From the NCBI RefSeq assembly GCF_016597815.1, contig NZ_VCHA01000005.1, positions 310,001-374,000 on the forward strand: DNA of 64,000 nucleotides, given 5' to 3'. This stretch comes from Marinobacter sp. DY40_1A1 (GTDB taxonomy: Bacteria > Pseudomonadota > Gammaproteobacteria > Pseudomonadales > Oleiphilaceae). Below are positions 54,566 to 62,400 of the stretch, piece after piece. A model generated the notes under the pieces. That model saw nothing but the letters and a program-made list of their open reading frames with translations, searched no databases and was not told the DNA's origin. A program made the translations under genes and the position numbers. Position 1 is the first letter of the stretch. Each line of letters opens with the position of its first letter.

Positions 54566-54879
54566 GGGCCTGCGTCCGAATGAACGGCAGGGTGGCGGGT
54601 GTACTGGAGCGCATAGGCTCAACCGTAACGTTTCATTACGACGCGACTTATCTCCAAATGCGACTACCGCCTCTAAGTTTGAGTTTACCCTTGCGACTGG
54701 AGCCCTATGAATATGAAGGGTTGCCGCCGTACTTCAGCGGTCTTGTAAGCGAAGGTTGGCTAAAGCGTATACAAGCTAAAGAACAAAGAATTGATCCGAA
54801 CGATGAGTTTTCGTTGCTGGTTCATAACGGAAAAGACCTTCCAGGAGCGGTAACCCTTGAATTGCTTGATATGCCTTAA
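54562..54879 (+). CDS. hipS: HipS antitoxin (HipA N-subdomain 1-like)
   Basis: Starting at 54562, where ATGA overlaps hipB, the product is 105 aa (MRACVRMNGRVAGVLERIG); an ATG at 54547 would add five residues. It corresponds to the N-terminal subdomain of HipA: LPLRLEPYEYEGLPPYFSGLVSEGWL and DEFSLLVHNGKDLPGAV. In HipBST this separate small protein is the antitoxin of HipT. Its 3' end overlaps hipT by 23 bp. Confidence 0.86.
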   Translation: MRACVRMNGRVAGVLERIGSTVTFHYDATYLQMRLPPLSLSLPLRLEPYEYEGLPPYFSGLVSEGWLKRIQAKEQRIDPNDEFSLLVHNGKDLPGAVTLELLDMP

Positions 54880-55822
54880 AGAGATCAATGCCAAAACCAC
54901 TTCGGGATACCATTCAAAGTGCCTGAAGGATCTGTTCGGCAGCGATAAGATTGACGTCACTTTGTCCGAGAGCCGAAGAGATCTGGTCACTGAAATGCCA
55001 AAGCAAACCCATGGCTTTTCGATCAGTGGTGTGCAGATGAAGTGCCAGTTGGCCATTGAAGAGGGAAAGCTGGAGCTGGTCGACAGTGGCGGCCAATTCA
55101 TTATGAAGCCCTCTCCTGAGGAATACCCTAACGTTGCTGAGAACGAGCACGCAACGCTGAAGCTCATGGCCCGAATTGGGTTCGAAGTGCCACCTTGTGG
55201 ACTTATCAGGCTTGAGGATGGCCATTTGGTGTTTGTTATACGGCGTTACGACAGAAACTTTCTTGATGGAACCAAGTACCACCAAGAGGACGCAATGCAG
55301 GCACTGGGAATAGCGAATTCAGACTCAGGCTTGAAATACACGGCTGCAAGCTATGAAGAAGTTCTGACGCTTGTGAAAGAACACGGAGGTGATGCGGTAG
55401 CGGCATCACTATTTGACCGCTTGGCATTCAGCTACCTGGTTGGGAACGACGATCACCATTTAAAGAACATAAGTTTTTTATACGAGCCCTCTTTCCGACT
55501 TGCTCCTTGCTATGACGTTCTTGGATCATCGCTCTATAGCTCGAAGGCAGATAGCCCAATGGCTCTCGCCATGCTTAAGGGCGGTGATGAGCCAAAATAC
55601 TATGCAGAAATGGGCAATGGTTTTTATTCCGGTTCCGACTTTATCGAGATGGGTGCCAGGGCAGGGCTAAGAGCCAGTGCTTTGAGGAGTCGGTTAAATC
55701 GTTTGGTCAAAAGTGTTGGCGTACACGCCTCCGGGATTATCCAAAGTTCTTTTATGCCGGAAGAGGCCAGGTCAGAGTATGAGGAGCTTGTTAATCAACG
55801 AATTAAATTCATGGCTGCATAG
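54857..55822 (+). CDS. hipT: HipT serine/threonine-protein kinase toxin
   Basis: The 321-aa kinase lacks the HipA N-subdomain, which is supplied by HipS. Seen: N-terminal Cys pair CLICLKEI with YHSKC; the Gly-rich loop with SISGVQMK (Ser55 and Ser57, equivalent to the autophosphorylated serines of E. coli HipT); ATP-binding Lys84 (FIMKP); catalytic NDDHHLKN with Asp199; and metal-binding Asp220 (PCYDVLG). HipT of E. coli phosphorylates tryptophanyl-tRNA synthetase; the same target is likely here but not shown. All key residues are present. Confidence 0.88.
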   Translation: MNCLICLKEINAKTTSGYHSKCLKDLFGSDKIDVTLSESRRDLVTEMPKQTHGFSISGVQMKCQLAIEEGKLELVDSGGQFIMKPSPEEYPNVAENEHATLKLMARIGFEVPPCGLIRLEDGHLVFVIRRYDRNFLDGTKYHQEDAMQALGIANSDSGLKYTAASYEEVLTLVKEHGGDAVAASLFDRLAFSYLVGNDDHHLKNISFLYEPSFRLAPCYDVLGSSLYSSKADSPMALAMLKGGDEPKYYAEMGNGFYSGSDFIEMGARAGLRASALRSRLNRLVKSVGVHASGIIQSSFMPEEARSEYEELVNQRIKFMAA

Positions 55823-56135
55823 GGAGTCGTCGAACTAATCTCGGGTAGCATTTCAATGGTTGGCATAGAGTGGCCAGGCCGGTAGCTGTACCTCTATCCC
55901 GATCTTATTAGGAATGAAGGCATCGATTTCATTTTGACTGACTGTGTACCCAGGCGCTCAAAAATGTTCATAGCGCTGCCTCTTGGTATCACCGCTCCCA
56001 GTACTAAAAACGGCAAAATCCATGGCGACAAAACGACTGTAACTAACTGATTTATATAGTCTCTAAAATGCGTTTTTAGCTCACATTCTGCTTTAATTAA
56101 ACCCTATAACCTATTGTTTTAAAATAAGTTAATGC
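55823..56135. other. Intergenic region between hipT and dienelactone hydrolase remnant
   Basis: About 310 bp with no gene. The 3' end (56040-56130) is AT-rich. It lies at the probable right edge of the island, since the next gene is truncated at its 3' end near 56136-56150. No flanking direct repeat was identified. Confidence 0.4.
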
Positions 56136-56681
56136 TCAATCAATGCCAAGCCTGGCGGGTATGTGCTGATCCAACTCGGCGTAGTGGAACAGCATCGGCT
56201 GGCGTATCTGTCCTGCCAACTCCAGATTATTTTGAATGCCACCGCCGTAATAACTTACTGCTGCATCCACTTTTCCGCTGGCGGCAGCGCGGTATGCTAA
56301 TTGCCCTCCCATACAAAAACCCAGCACGCCAACCTTGCCTGAAACCTGTGGCAATCCACGCAAGTGTTCGATGGCGGTGACAACATCCTCTCCGGCCTGG
56401 GCGAGGTCTGTGCCTTTCAACAATGCAAAGGCTGTGTCTGTGTCCGCCTCGTTATAGTCGAGGTTGGTTCGCGTCTGTTGGCGCCAGAATACATCTGGTG
56501 CCAATACCACGAATCCGTCCAGTGCGTATTGCTTGGCGACGTCGCGAATGTGCTCATTCACACCCCAGATTTCCTGCACCAGAACCAAGCCGGGGCCTGT
56601 GCCCGCAGGTGGTAGGGCCAAGTAGCCGGAAAAGTTGGGCTCATCCGCAGATAATAGATTAATCCAGTCAGCTGAAATCAT
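56136..56681 (-). pseudogene. Dienelactone hydrolase family protein, 3'-truncated
   Basis: Dienelactone hydrolases are alpha/beta-hydrolases of ~235 aa with a Cys-Asp-His triad. Here 181 aa are present: the Glu in VQEIWG (37), nucleophile Cys123 (GFCMGG) and Asp171 (YAELDQHIP). The frame then leaves family sequence and stops (ARLGID) before the catalytic His. Some 55 residues are missing, so the product is probably inactive. The break is next to the hipBST end of the island. Confidence 0.8.
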
Positions 56682-56826
56682 ATTGTTACCTGCCTTATTT
56701 GACGAATAGTGTCCCTTCCGTGAAATATTCTACGGGTTCCAACACCAATGGCCAGCGAGCAGCAAAGACGCTGATTGGACTTATAACGTAAGGCAGGCCA
56801 CCACACTTCAGCCTGACTCGATTCAT

Positions 56827-57216
56827 TCATGCTTTAGGCTGGCTGTTTTCAGCCCGTGCAGCTCTTAAACGCGCAAGAACTTTCGCTCCATCGCTCGCTC
56901 CGTTGTCGATGCCGGCGGCTTTCAAGCGGGCATCCAGGTCGCCGTTCTGTTGTTCTTGGTCCAGCTTGGTCAAAGCGGCTTCTACGTCTTCGGCCTGGGT
57001 TTGGCGGGCACGAATTCGATTGGCTGATAGGTTCAGGTCTTCCATATGGCTGTGTAATCCGGTTGCGTGGCCCCGAAGCTGGCGGGTGACCTGCTCGGCG
57101 TGTCGGTTGGCTTTCGCCAGACGCATTTCACTGTAGAAGTGTTTCAGCGCTCGGCCGGAACCCCTCAGCTGGCGGCGCAGCTCGCTTTCCTGTTGCTGCA
57201 GCTTTGCGTGCTGTTG
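56827..57216 (-). pseudogene. PspA/IM30-like protein, N-terminally truncated
   Basis: The minus-strand frame is open from 57216 to 56827 and encodes ~129 residues of a coiled-coil C-terminal half of a PspA-type protein (SELRRQLRGSGRALKHFYSEM, then ADRLAK-type helices and a C-terminal LKAAGI domain). No N-terminus exists: sequence before it is a TAA, then the beginning of the divergent HTH fragment. A start at ATG 57126 would give only 99 aa. Read as a deletion remnant. Confidence 0.7.
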
Positions 57217-57729
57217 TTACTGACGCTCTGGCTCTATCGGAGGCGAGTGTTAAGCGCCTGTTTTCCGAGAAGCAGTTTTCGCTCAAGCGTCTTGATAAGA
57301 TATGTGCGTTGATGGGGATAGAGATCAGTGATGTTGTGCGCAAGCTGTCGCCAGAGCTTGAAGTCGAGCAGTTGAGTCTGGAGGCTTTTGGTCAGCCACG
57401 ATTTCGCCTGGCAGCCGGGCGGGCCTATACAGCGCTTTTTCGAGGCTGAAGTGCAGCAGGATTTTCTGAAGTGCCGGTTTAATCAGCCTGGTGAATTGCG
57501 ACTGTTTGTGAGTGGCATGCTGTCCGCTCAGTCCAACGAGGTGGTTCAGCAGAAGCTCAAACGCTTGGCTCTGGAGTTTAGGCACTGCCATGAGGAAGAT
57601 CTTGCGCTGCCCTTGGAGCATCGTTTCGGGGTGAGCCTTTTGATGGCTATGCGCCCATGGGAGATTGAGTCTTTTGACAGTTTTCGACGCCCCGATTCGC
57701 ATAAGGACTACCCACCGTTTAGCCGTTGA
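57205..57729 (+). pseudogene. XRE-family regulator pseudogene
   Basis: Frame one (57216-57449) gives ALALSEASVKRLFSEKQ and FSLKRLDKICALMGIEISDV, the HTH of a known regulator family, but without its first ~20 residues. Frame two (57388-57729) gives GGPIQRFFEAEVQQDFL through VSGMLSAQSN to MAMRPWEIESF, the C-terminal domain. The middle (~50 residues) is missing and the frame changes near 57390. The gene is thus N-truncated and internally deleted. Confidence 0.82.
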
Positions 57730-57814
57730 CGACAAAGTGGGGTTTGTTATCAGCTTCGGTTATCCTGATAAGATCGAATACCTACAATAACAAGATCCAA
57801 AAAGAGATAACGCG

Positions 57815-59554
57815 ATGACCCCGTACGATTTCATCATCGAAGGCGGCCGGTACTTCGACGGCACTGGCGCACCATCTTCCATTCGCAATCTGGCGATCAA
57901 AGACGGCCGTATTGCAAAAGTGACTGCAGACCCTATTCCCCATGATCAGGCAATCCGTGTAATCGATGCCTATGGCAAATGGGTTACGCCGGGATTTCTG
58001 GATACTCACACCCATTACGATGCCGAATTGCTGGTGAGCCCGAGCCTTTCCGAATCGGTTCGTCATGGCGTAACGACGGTGCTGGTGGGTAGTTGCTCCC
58101 TGAGTATGATCTGCAGTGATTATGAGGATGCCTCAGATATTTTTACCCGCGTTGAAACCGTGCCGAGGGAACGGGTGCTGCCGATCCTGAAAGAGCACAA
58201 ATCCTGGTCGACCCCAAAACAGTGGGTCGATCACATCAAGCAGATGCCTCTTGGCCCTAATGTGGTCAGCTTTCTGGGTCACAGTGACATGCGAGTTGGC
58301 GTGATGGGATTGAGCCGGGCCACAGACTTATCAACCCAGCCCACCGAAGAAGAAATGCGGACCATGGAGCGTTTGCTGAAAGAGGCGCTTGATGAAGGGT
58401 TTCTCGGCCTGTCGACCATGTGCCTTAAGTGGGACAAGGTGGATGGTGATCGGGAGTGGTCAAAGAGCTTGCCCAGCACTTACGCCAAGTGGGGTGAGGT
58501 CGCACGTTTAAACAAGTTGGTGCGCCAGTATAATCGGGTGCATCAAGGCGCGCCGAATGCCGCTACGCCCTTGCAGATTCTGCAATATGTGCGGGAGTGT
58601 GTGGGGTTGTTACGGCGGCCGTTAAAAACCACCTTGATAAGCCAGATGGATTTGAAAGGCAGCGCCGCGCTAACAACTCTCACCAAGCTAACATCCATGT
58701 TTACCAATGCCTTGCGGGGAGACTTCCGCTGGCAGGTGCTGCCTACACCTTTCACGGTTTACGCAGACGGTATTGATGTTGTGTTCTTTGAAGAGTTTGG
58801 TGCCGGGGAAATGGCTCTGGATTTGAAAGATGCGGTCGAGCGAAATGACTTGCTGAAAAGCGAGGAATACCGTCGTAATTTCCGGAAGTTCTATGGTGAA
58901 AAACTGAGCCCTCGGGTTTGGCAGAGGGATTTCGGTGATGCCATGATCATCGATTGCCCTGATGAATCACTGATCGGTAAGAACTTTGAAGAAGTAGCAA
59001 AGGCGCGCGGTATTCATGTGGTGGATTTGTTTCTCGACCTGGTGGTGGAGTTCGGTAAGAAAATACGCTGGTACACCACTGTCGGAAACCACCGAAAACA
59101 GGTTCTCAAACAGCTGGTCAAAGACCCCACTACACTTATTACCTTCAGCGATGCCGGTGCCCATATCCGTAATATGGCGTTCTACAACCTGCCGTTGCGC
59201 ATGTTGAAGCTGGTCCAGGAGTCCATCGACGAGGGCGATCCGGTAATGACCATGGAGCAGGCTGTTCACCGTTTGACAGGCGATCAAGCCGATTGGTTTG
59301 GTATAGAAGCCGGTAAGATCCGGGTAGGTGACCGAGCCGATCTGGTGGTGCTGGATCCCTCAGGCTTTGACCAGAATCTGGAAGACGTGTCCTGGGGCGA
59401 AATGGAAAACTTCGATCTTCAAAGACTGGTTAACCGTAACCCGGGTATTGTGAAAACCGTTATGATCAATGGAAAACTGGCGGTGGATGATGAGCAGTTC
59501 TTGCCGGAGTTTGGTCGCGAGATGGGCTACGGTACGTTTATTCCCGCCCGTTAA
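57815..59554 (+). CDS. N-acyl-D-amino-acid deacylase-like amidohydrolase
   Basis: The 579-aa protein belongs to the amidohydrolase superfamily (composite domain family D-aminoacylase). Metal-site motifs: GFLDTHTHYDAEL (~65-77), the His in FLGHSDMR, and TFSDAGAHIRN (~447). The C-terminal beta-sandwich returns (GKIRVGDRADLVVLDPSGF). Family members remove acyl groups from D-amino acids or related amides; the substrate is unknown. It converges with the AraC-type gene and overlaps its 3' end by 17 bp. Confidence 0.85.
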   Translation: MTPYDFIIEGGRYFDGTGAPSSIRNLAIKDGRIAKVTADPIPHDQAIRVIDAYGKWVTPGFLDTHTHYDAELLVSPSLSESVRHGVTTVLVGSCSLSMICSDYEDASDIFTRVETVPRERVLPILKEHKSWSTPKQWVDHIKQMPLGPNVVSFLGHSDMRVGVMGLSRATDLSTQPTEEEMRTMERLLKEALDEGFLGLSTMCLKWDKVDGDREWSKSLPSTYAKWGEVARLNKLVRQYNRVHQGAPNAATPLQILQYVRECVGLLRRPLKTTLISQMDLKGSAALTTLTKLTSMFTNALRGDFRWQVLPTPFTVYADGIDVVFFEEFGAGEMALDLKDAVERNDLLKSEEYRRNFRKFYGEKLSPRVWQRDFGDAMIIDCPDESLIGKNFEEVAKARGIHVVDLFLDLVVEFGKKIRWYTTVGNHRKQVLKQLVKDPTTLITFSDAGAHIRNMAFYNLPLRMLKLVQESIDEGDPVMTMEQAVHRLTGDQADWFGIEAGKIRVGDRADLVVLDPSGFDQNLEDVSWGEMENFDLQRLVNRNPGIVKTVMINGKLAVDDEQFLPEFGREMGYGTFIPAR

Positions 59555-60587
59555 CCGGGTCTGCAGGCACTTCGAAATCCATAGAGCCAGATCGGGCTTG
59601 TTTGCGCCAAGCCCGCGGCGAGCATCCTTTCCATGTTTTAAAAGCCCGGCTAAATGGCGCCAGGTCCGTATAGCCCAGGCTCATTGCGAGCTGGGACAGA
59701 TCAATGTCTGTGTTTTTCAGGTACTGGCAAGCCAGGCGCTGGCGGTTAACCCTCAGGCGCTCGCAAAAACTGGTGTTCTCGGATTTCAAGCGGTTCTGCA
59801 AACTTCGTGGATGGCTGCCCAATACACGGGCAACGGTATCCAGGCTGCATTCGGCAGTGGGGAGCAGGGCTGTGATGGTTCTGTCTACTTGTGAGCGCAG
59901 GCCAGTTACCTTGAGTTGGGGCTGGCTCTTTTGCCACTGCTGACTGATACGCTGGCGCACATCGTTTGTGGCCAGAACGGGAAGGTTCAGAATTGATGCA
60001 GGAAACTGAACGCGGTTTTCGAACCCTCCAAATTGCAGGTTCGGGCCGAGGAAAGCCCGATATGCCTCGAAATTTCCGTTATCACGTGCGGTCAATTCCA
60101 CTTCTTCCGGCCGCGGGGCTCCCGCATTCAGTTGCTTTGTGCCACTGACCAGCAGCGCCAAACTGAGTGCCATCAGTTGGTGGCAGTCCGTACGGGCTTC
60201 AAACGCGAATGCCATCCGCATTTCCAACACCGGCCCACTAATATCCACATCAATCTGGACGCCGTGAGCGTGAAAGGCGAGATTTCTCAGCAGAATGCGG
60301 ACTGCATCTGCAATAGTGGACTGCATGCACATCAATGATCCCAGTGCGCCCACTGCTTCCAAGCCCTGACGATACCCAAGCCGGGCGCCAAATTCCGGTG
60401 CACAGCATCGTTCTGCAGCCAGGGCCAACAGCGCTGCCAGGCTCGTGTAAGGAATATACAGATCGGTATCTTTCAGGACCGCTGGGCTCAGGCCGACCTC
60501 CCGCATCAAGCGGTAGGGGTGCTCGCCATAACTACGCACCAGTTCGGGAAAGCCCACTAACGCACCGCTGCGTGCAAAATATTGCAT
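59538..60587 (-). CDS. AraC-family transcriptional regulator (OruR/ArgR type)
   Basis: The 349-aa protein has an N-terminal arabinose-binding-like domain of the Arabinose_bd (OruR, FAD-dependent oxidoreductase operon) type (~20-210) and a C-terminal AraC HTH (~240-340) with VARVLGSHPRSLQNRLKSE and LSQLAMSLGYTDLAPFSRAFKTWKG. It is divergent from the FAD dehydrogenase gene, with 146 bp between starts, so it likely controls the locus in response to its substrate. Confidence 0.88.
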   Translation of the reverse strand: MQYFARSGALVGFPELVRSYGEHPYRLMREVGLSPAVLKDTDLYIPYTSLAALLALAAERCCAPEFGARLGYRQGLEAVGALGSLMCMQSTIADAVRILLRNLAFHAHGVQIDVDISGPVLEMRMAFAFEARTDCHQLMALSLALLVSGTKQLNAGAPRPEEVELTARDNGNFEAYRAFLGPNLQFGGFENRVQFPASILNLPVLATNDVRQRISQQWQKSQPQLKVTGLRSQVDRTITALLPTAECSLDTVARVLGSHPRSLQNRLKSENTSFCERLRVNRQRLACQYLKNTDIDLSQLAMSLGYTDLAPFSRAFKTWKGCSPRAWRKQARSGSMDFEVPADPVNGRE

Positions 60588-60733
60588 GACGCCTGTCCTG
60601 AAAATGACTTATGTTCGTGTATTGTCAAATTGTGATTCGCCTTTGGTCAAGTAAATAAGGTTGATTTGTTCTAATCTGGTTATCCTAACGGCCAACCAAG
60701 GTTGATGTTCTACTTGCCCCAAGGAGATTCTTT

Positions 60734-62347
60734 ATGGCCAGCCATGTTACTGCAGACACGCTTGTTATTGGCGGAGGTATAGCCGGTATTGTCACCGCGC
60801 TGGAGCTCCTTCGGGCGGGCAAAACCGTCACGCTGGTAGACAGGGATACACCAGAGCGTTTGGGCGGGCTGGCGTTGTGGGCGTTTGGCGGCATGGCTCT
60901 GGTCGGCACACCATTGCAACGAAAAATGGGTATTCCGGATAATCCCGAGCGTGCCCTCAAAGACTGGATCAGCTTTGGTGAGCTGGACACCAGCGACGAG
61001 CACTCCCTGGCCTGGGCTCGTTACTATGTGGAGAATTCCTGCAGCGAGGTCTACGACTGGCTGAAAGCCGAAGGCATCAAGTTTTTGCCTGCAGTGAACT
61101 GGGTTGAGCGGGGTCGACTAGGCGAAGGGAATAGTGTGCCGCGCTATCACATAGTGTTTGGAACTTCCCGAGAGCTCACCCGAACTCTGATTTCGGCTAT
61201 GGAGGATGCCGCCGAGGGAAATCGCCTCACGGTATTGCATCAGCACAGTATCAGTTCGTTGGAGAGCAGTGATGGTCGCGTTACCGGAGCCATTGGCAGC
61301 AATGATAAAACCGATGAGCCGATCCATTTAACGGCGCAGACGGTAGTGGTGGCTACTGGCGGAATCAACGGCAACCACCAGCAAACCCGTGCTAACTGGC
61401 CGAAAGATCGGCCGATGCCAAAAACCATGCTGAATGGCGCCCACCCATACGCTGATGGAAAGCTGCACCACGAAGTGGCCAACAAACTGGGTGGAAATAT
61501 CGTTAATGCGGGTGAAATGTGGAACTACGCCGCCGGCTTTCCCCATCCGTATCCGCATTTTAAAGGCCACGGCTTATCGACCATTCCTTGCAAATCCGCC
61601 TTGTGGCTTGATCACAAAGGCAAGCGAATCGGCCCGGAGCCGCTGGTGACCGGCTTTGACACCCATTGGCTTTGCCAACGTGTTGCCGAGCAGGAAAAAC
61701 CCTGGACCTGGCACCTGTTGAACTGGCGTATTGCCGCCAAGGAATTCGCCATCTCCGGAGCCGAACACAATCACAGAATACGCGACAAGCAGTTGATTCG
61801 TTTTGTGTTCGAGACCCTGACCGGCAACCATAACCTGGTCAAACAAATGGCCCGTGAAAGTGATGACTTCCTGGTTGCTGACACACTCGAAGAGCTGACA
61901 GGAAAAATGAATGCGCTGACCCGATCCCACGATGTCGATCCGGCCACACTGCAGGCTACGGCTGATGCCTTTGATGCGAATTTTGCCGCGGGCAGCAAGC
62001 TGGAAAATGACGATCTGATCCGCCGTATTCTTCATGCCCGCCAGTGGGGGCCGGATAAATTGCGTACCTGCAAGCCTGCGCCACTGCAAAAGAAAGGTGC
62101 CGGGCCGTTTATCGCCGTGCGCATGCAACTGATTACCCGCAAAAGCCTCGGTGGCTTGCGTACTGACCTGCAATCCCGCGCCCTTGGCCCAGACAACCAA
62201 CCGATACCAGGGCTCTACTGTGTGGGTGAAGCCGCCGGTTTCGGTGGCGGCGGCTGCAACGGCAAACGGTCTCTGGAAGGCACCTTTTTGCCTGGTTGCA
62301 TTTTGACTGCCAGAGCAGCAGCACGGTCGATTTTGTCGGGCTCATAA
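60734..62347 (+). CDS. FAD-dependent dehydrogenase (FAD_binding_2)
   Basis: The 537-aa protein has the N-terminal dinucleotide fold VIGGGIAGIVTALELLRAGK (~10-29), an internal VVVATGGINGNH and a C-terminal FAD region with GLYCVGEAAGFGGGGCNG (~495-512). It resembles bacterial FAD-binding dehydrogenases related to 3-ketosteroid-Delta1-dehydrogenase and fumarate reductase flavoproteins. Its actual substrate is unknown. Precedes the ThDP enzyme by 53 bp and is likely in the same operon, opposite the AraC-type regulator. Confidence 0.85.
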   Translation: MASHVTADTLVIGGGIAGIVTALELLRAGKTVTLVDRDTPERLGGLALWAFGGMALVGTPLQRKMGIPDNPERALKDWISFGELDTSDEHSLAWARYYVENSCSEVYDWLKAEGIKFLPAVNWVERGRLGEGNSVPRYHIVFGTSRELTRTLISAMEDAAEGNRLTVLHQHSISSLESSDGRVTGAIGSNDKTDEPIHLTAQTVVVATGGINGNHQQTRANWPKDRPMPKTMLNGAHPYADGKLHHEVANKLGGNIVNAGEMWNYAAGFPHPYPHFKGHGLSTIPCKSALWLDHKGKRIGPEPLVTGFDTHWLCQRVAEQEKPWTWHLLNWRIAAKEFAISGAEHNHRIRDKQLIRFVFETLTGNHNLVKQMARESDDFLVADTLEELTGKMNALTRSHDVDPATLQATADAFDANFAAGSKLENDDLIRRILHARQWGPDKLRTCKPAPLQKKGAGPFIAVRMQLITRKSLGGLRTDLQSRALGPDNQPIPGLYCVGEAAGFGGGGCNGKRSLEGTFLPGCILTARAAARSILSGS

Positions 62348-62400
62348 TCCAAACAAAGCAGCTAGCTGAATACTGATAAAAAATAACAAGGAGAATAACG

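Noticed and set aside
54547..55822. Broken hipA gene
   Set aside because: Gene sizes, overlaps and intact kinase residues match the known three-gene HipBST arrangement rather than a frameshifted HipA.
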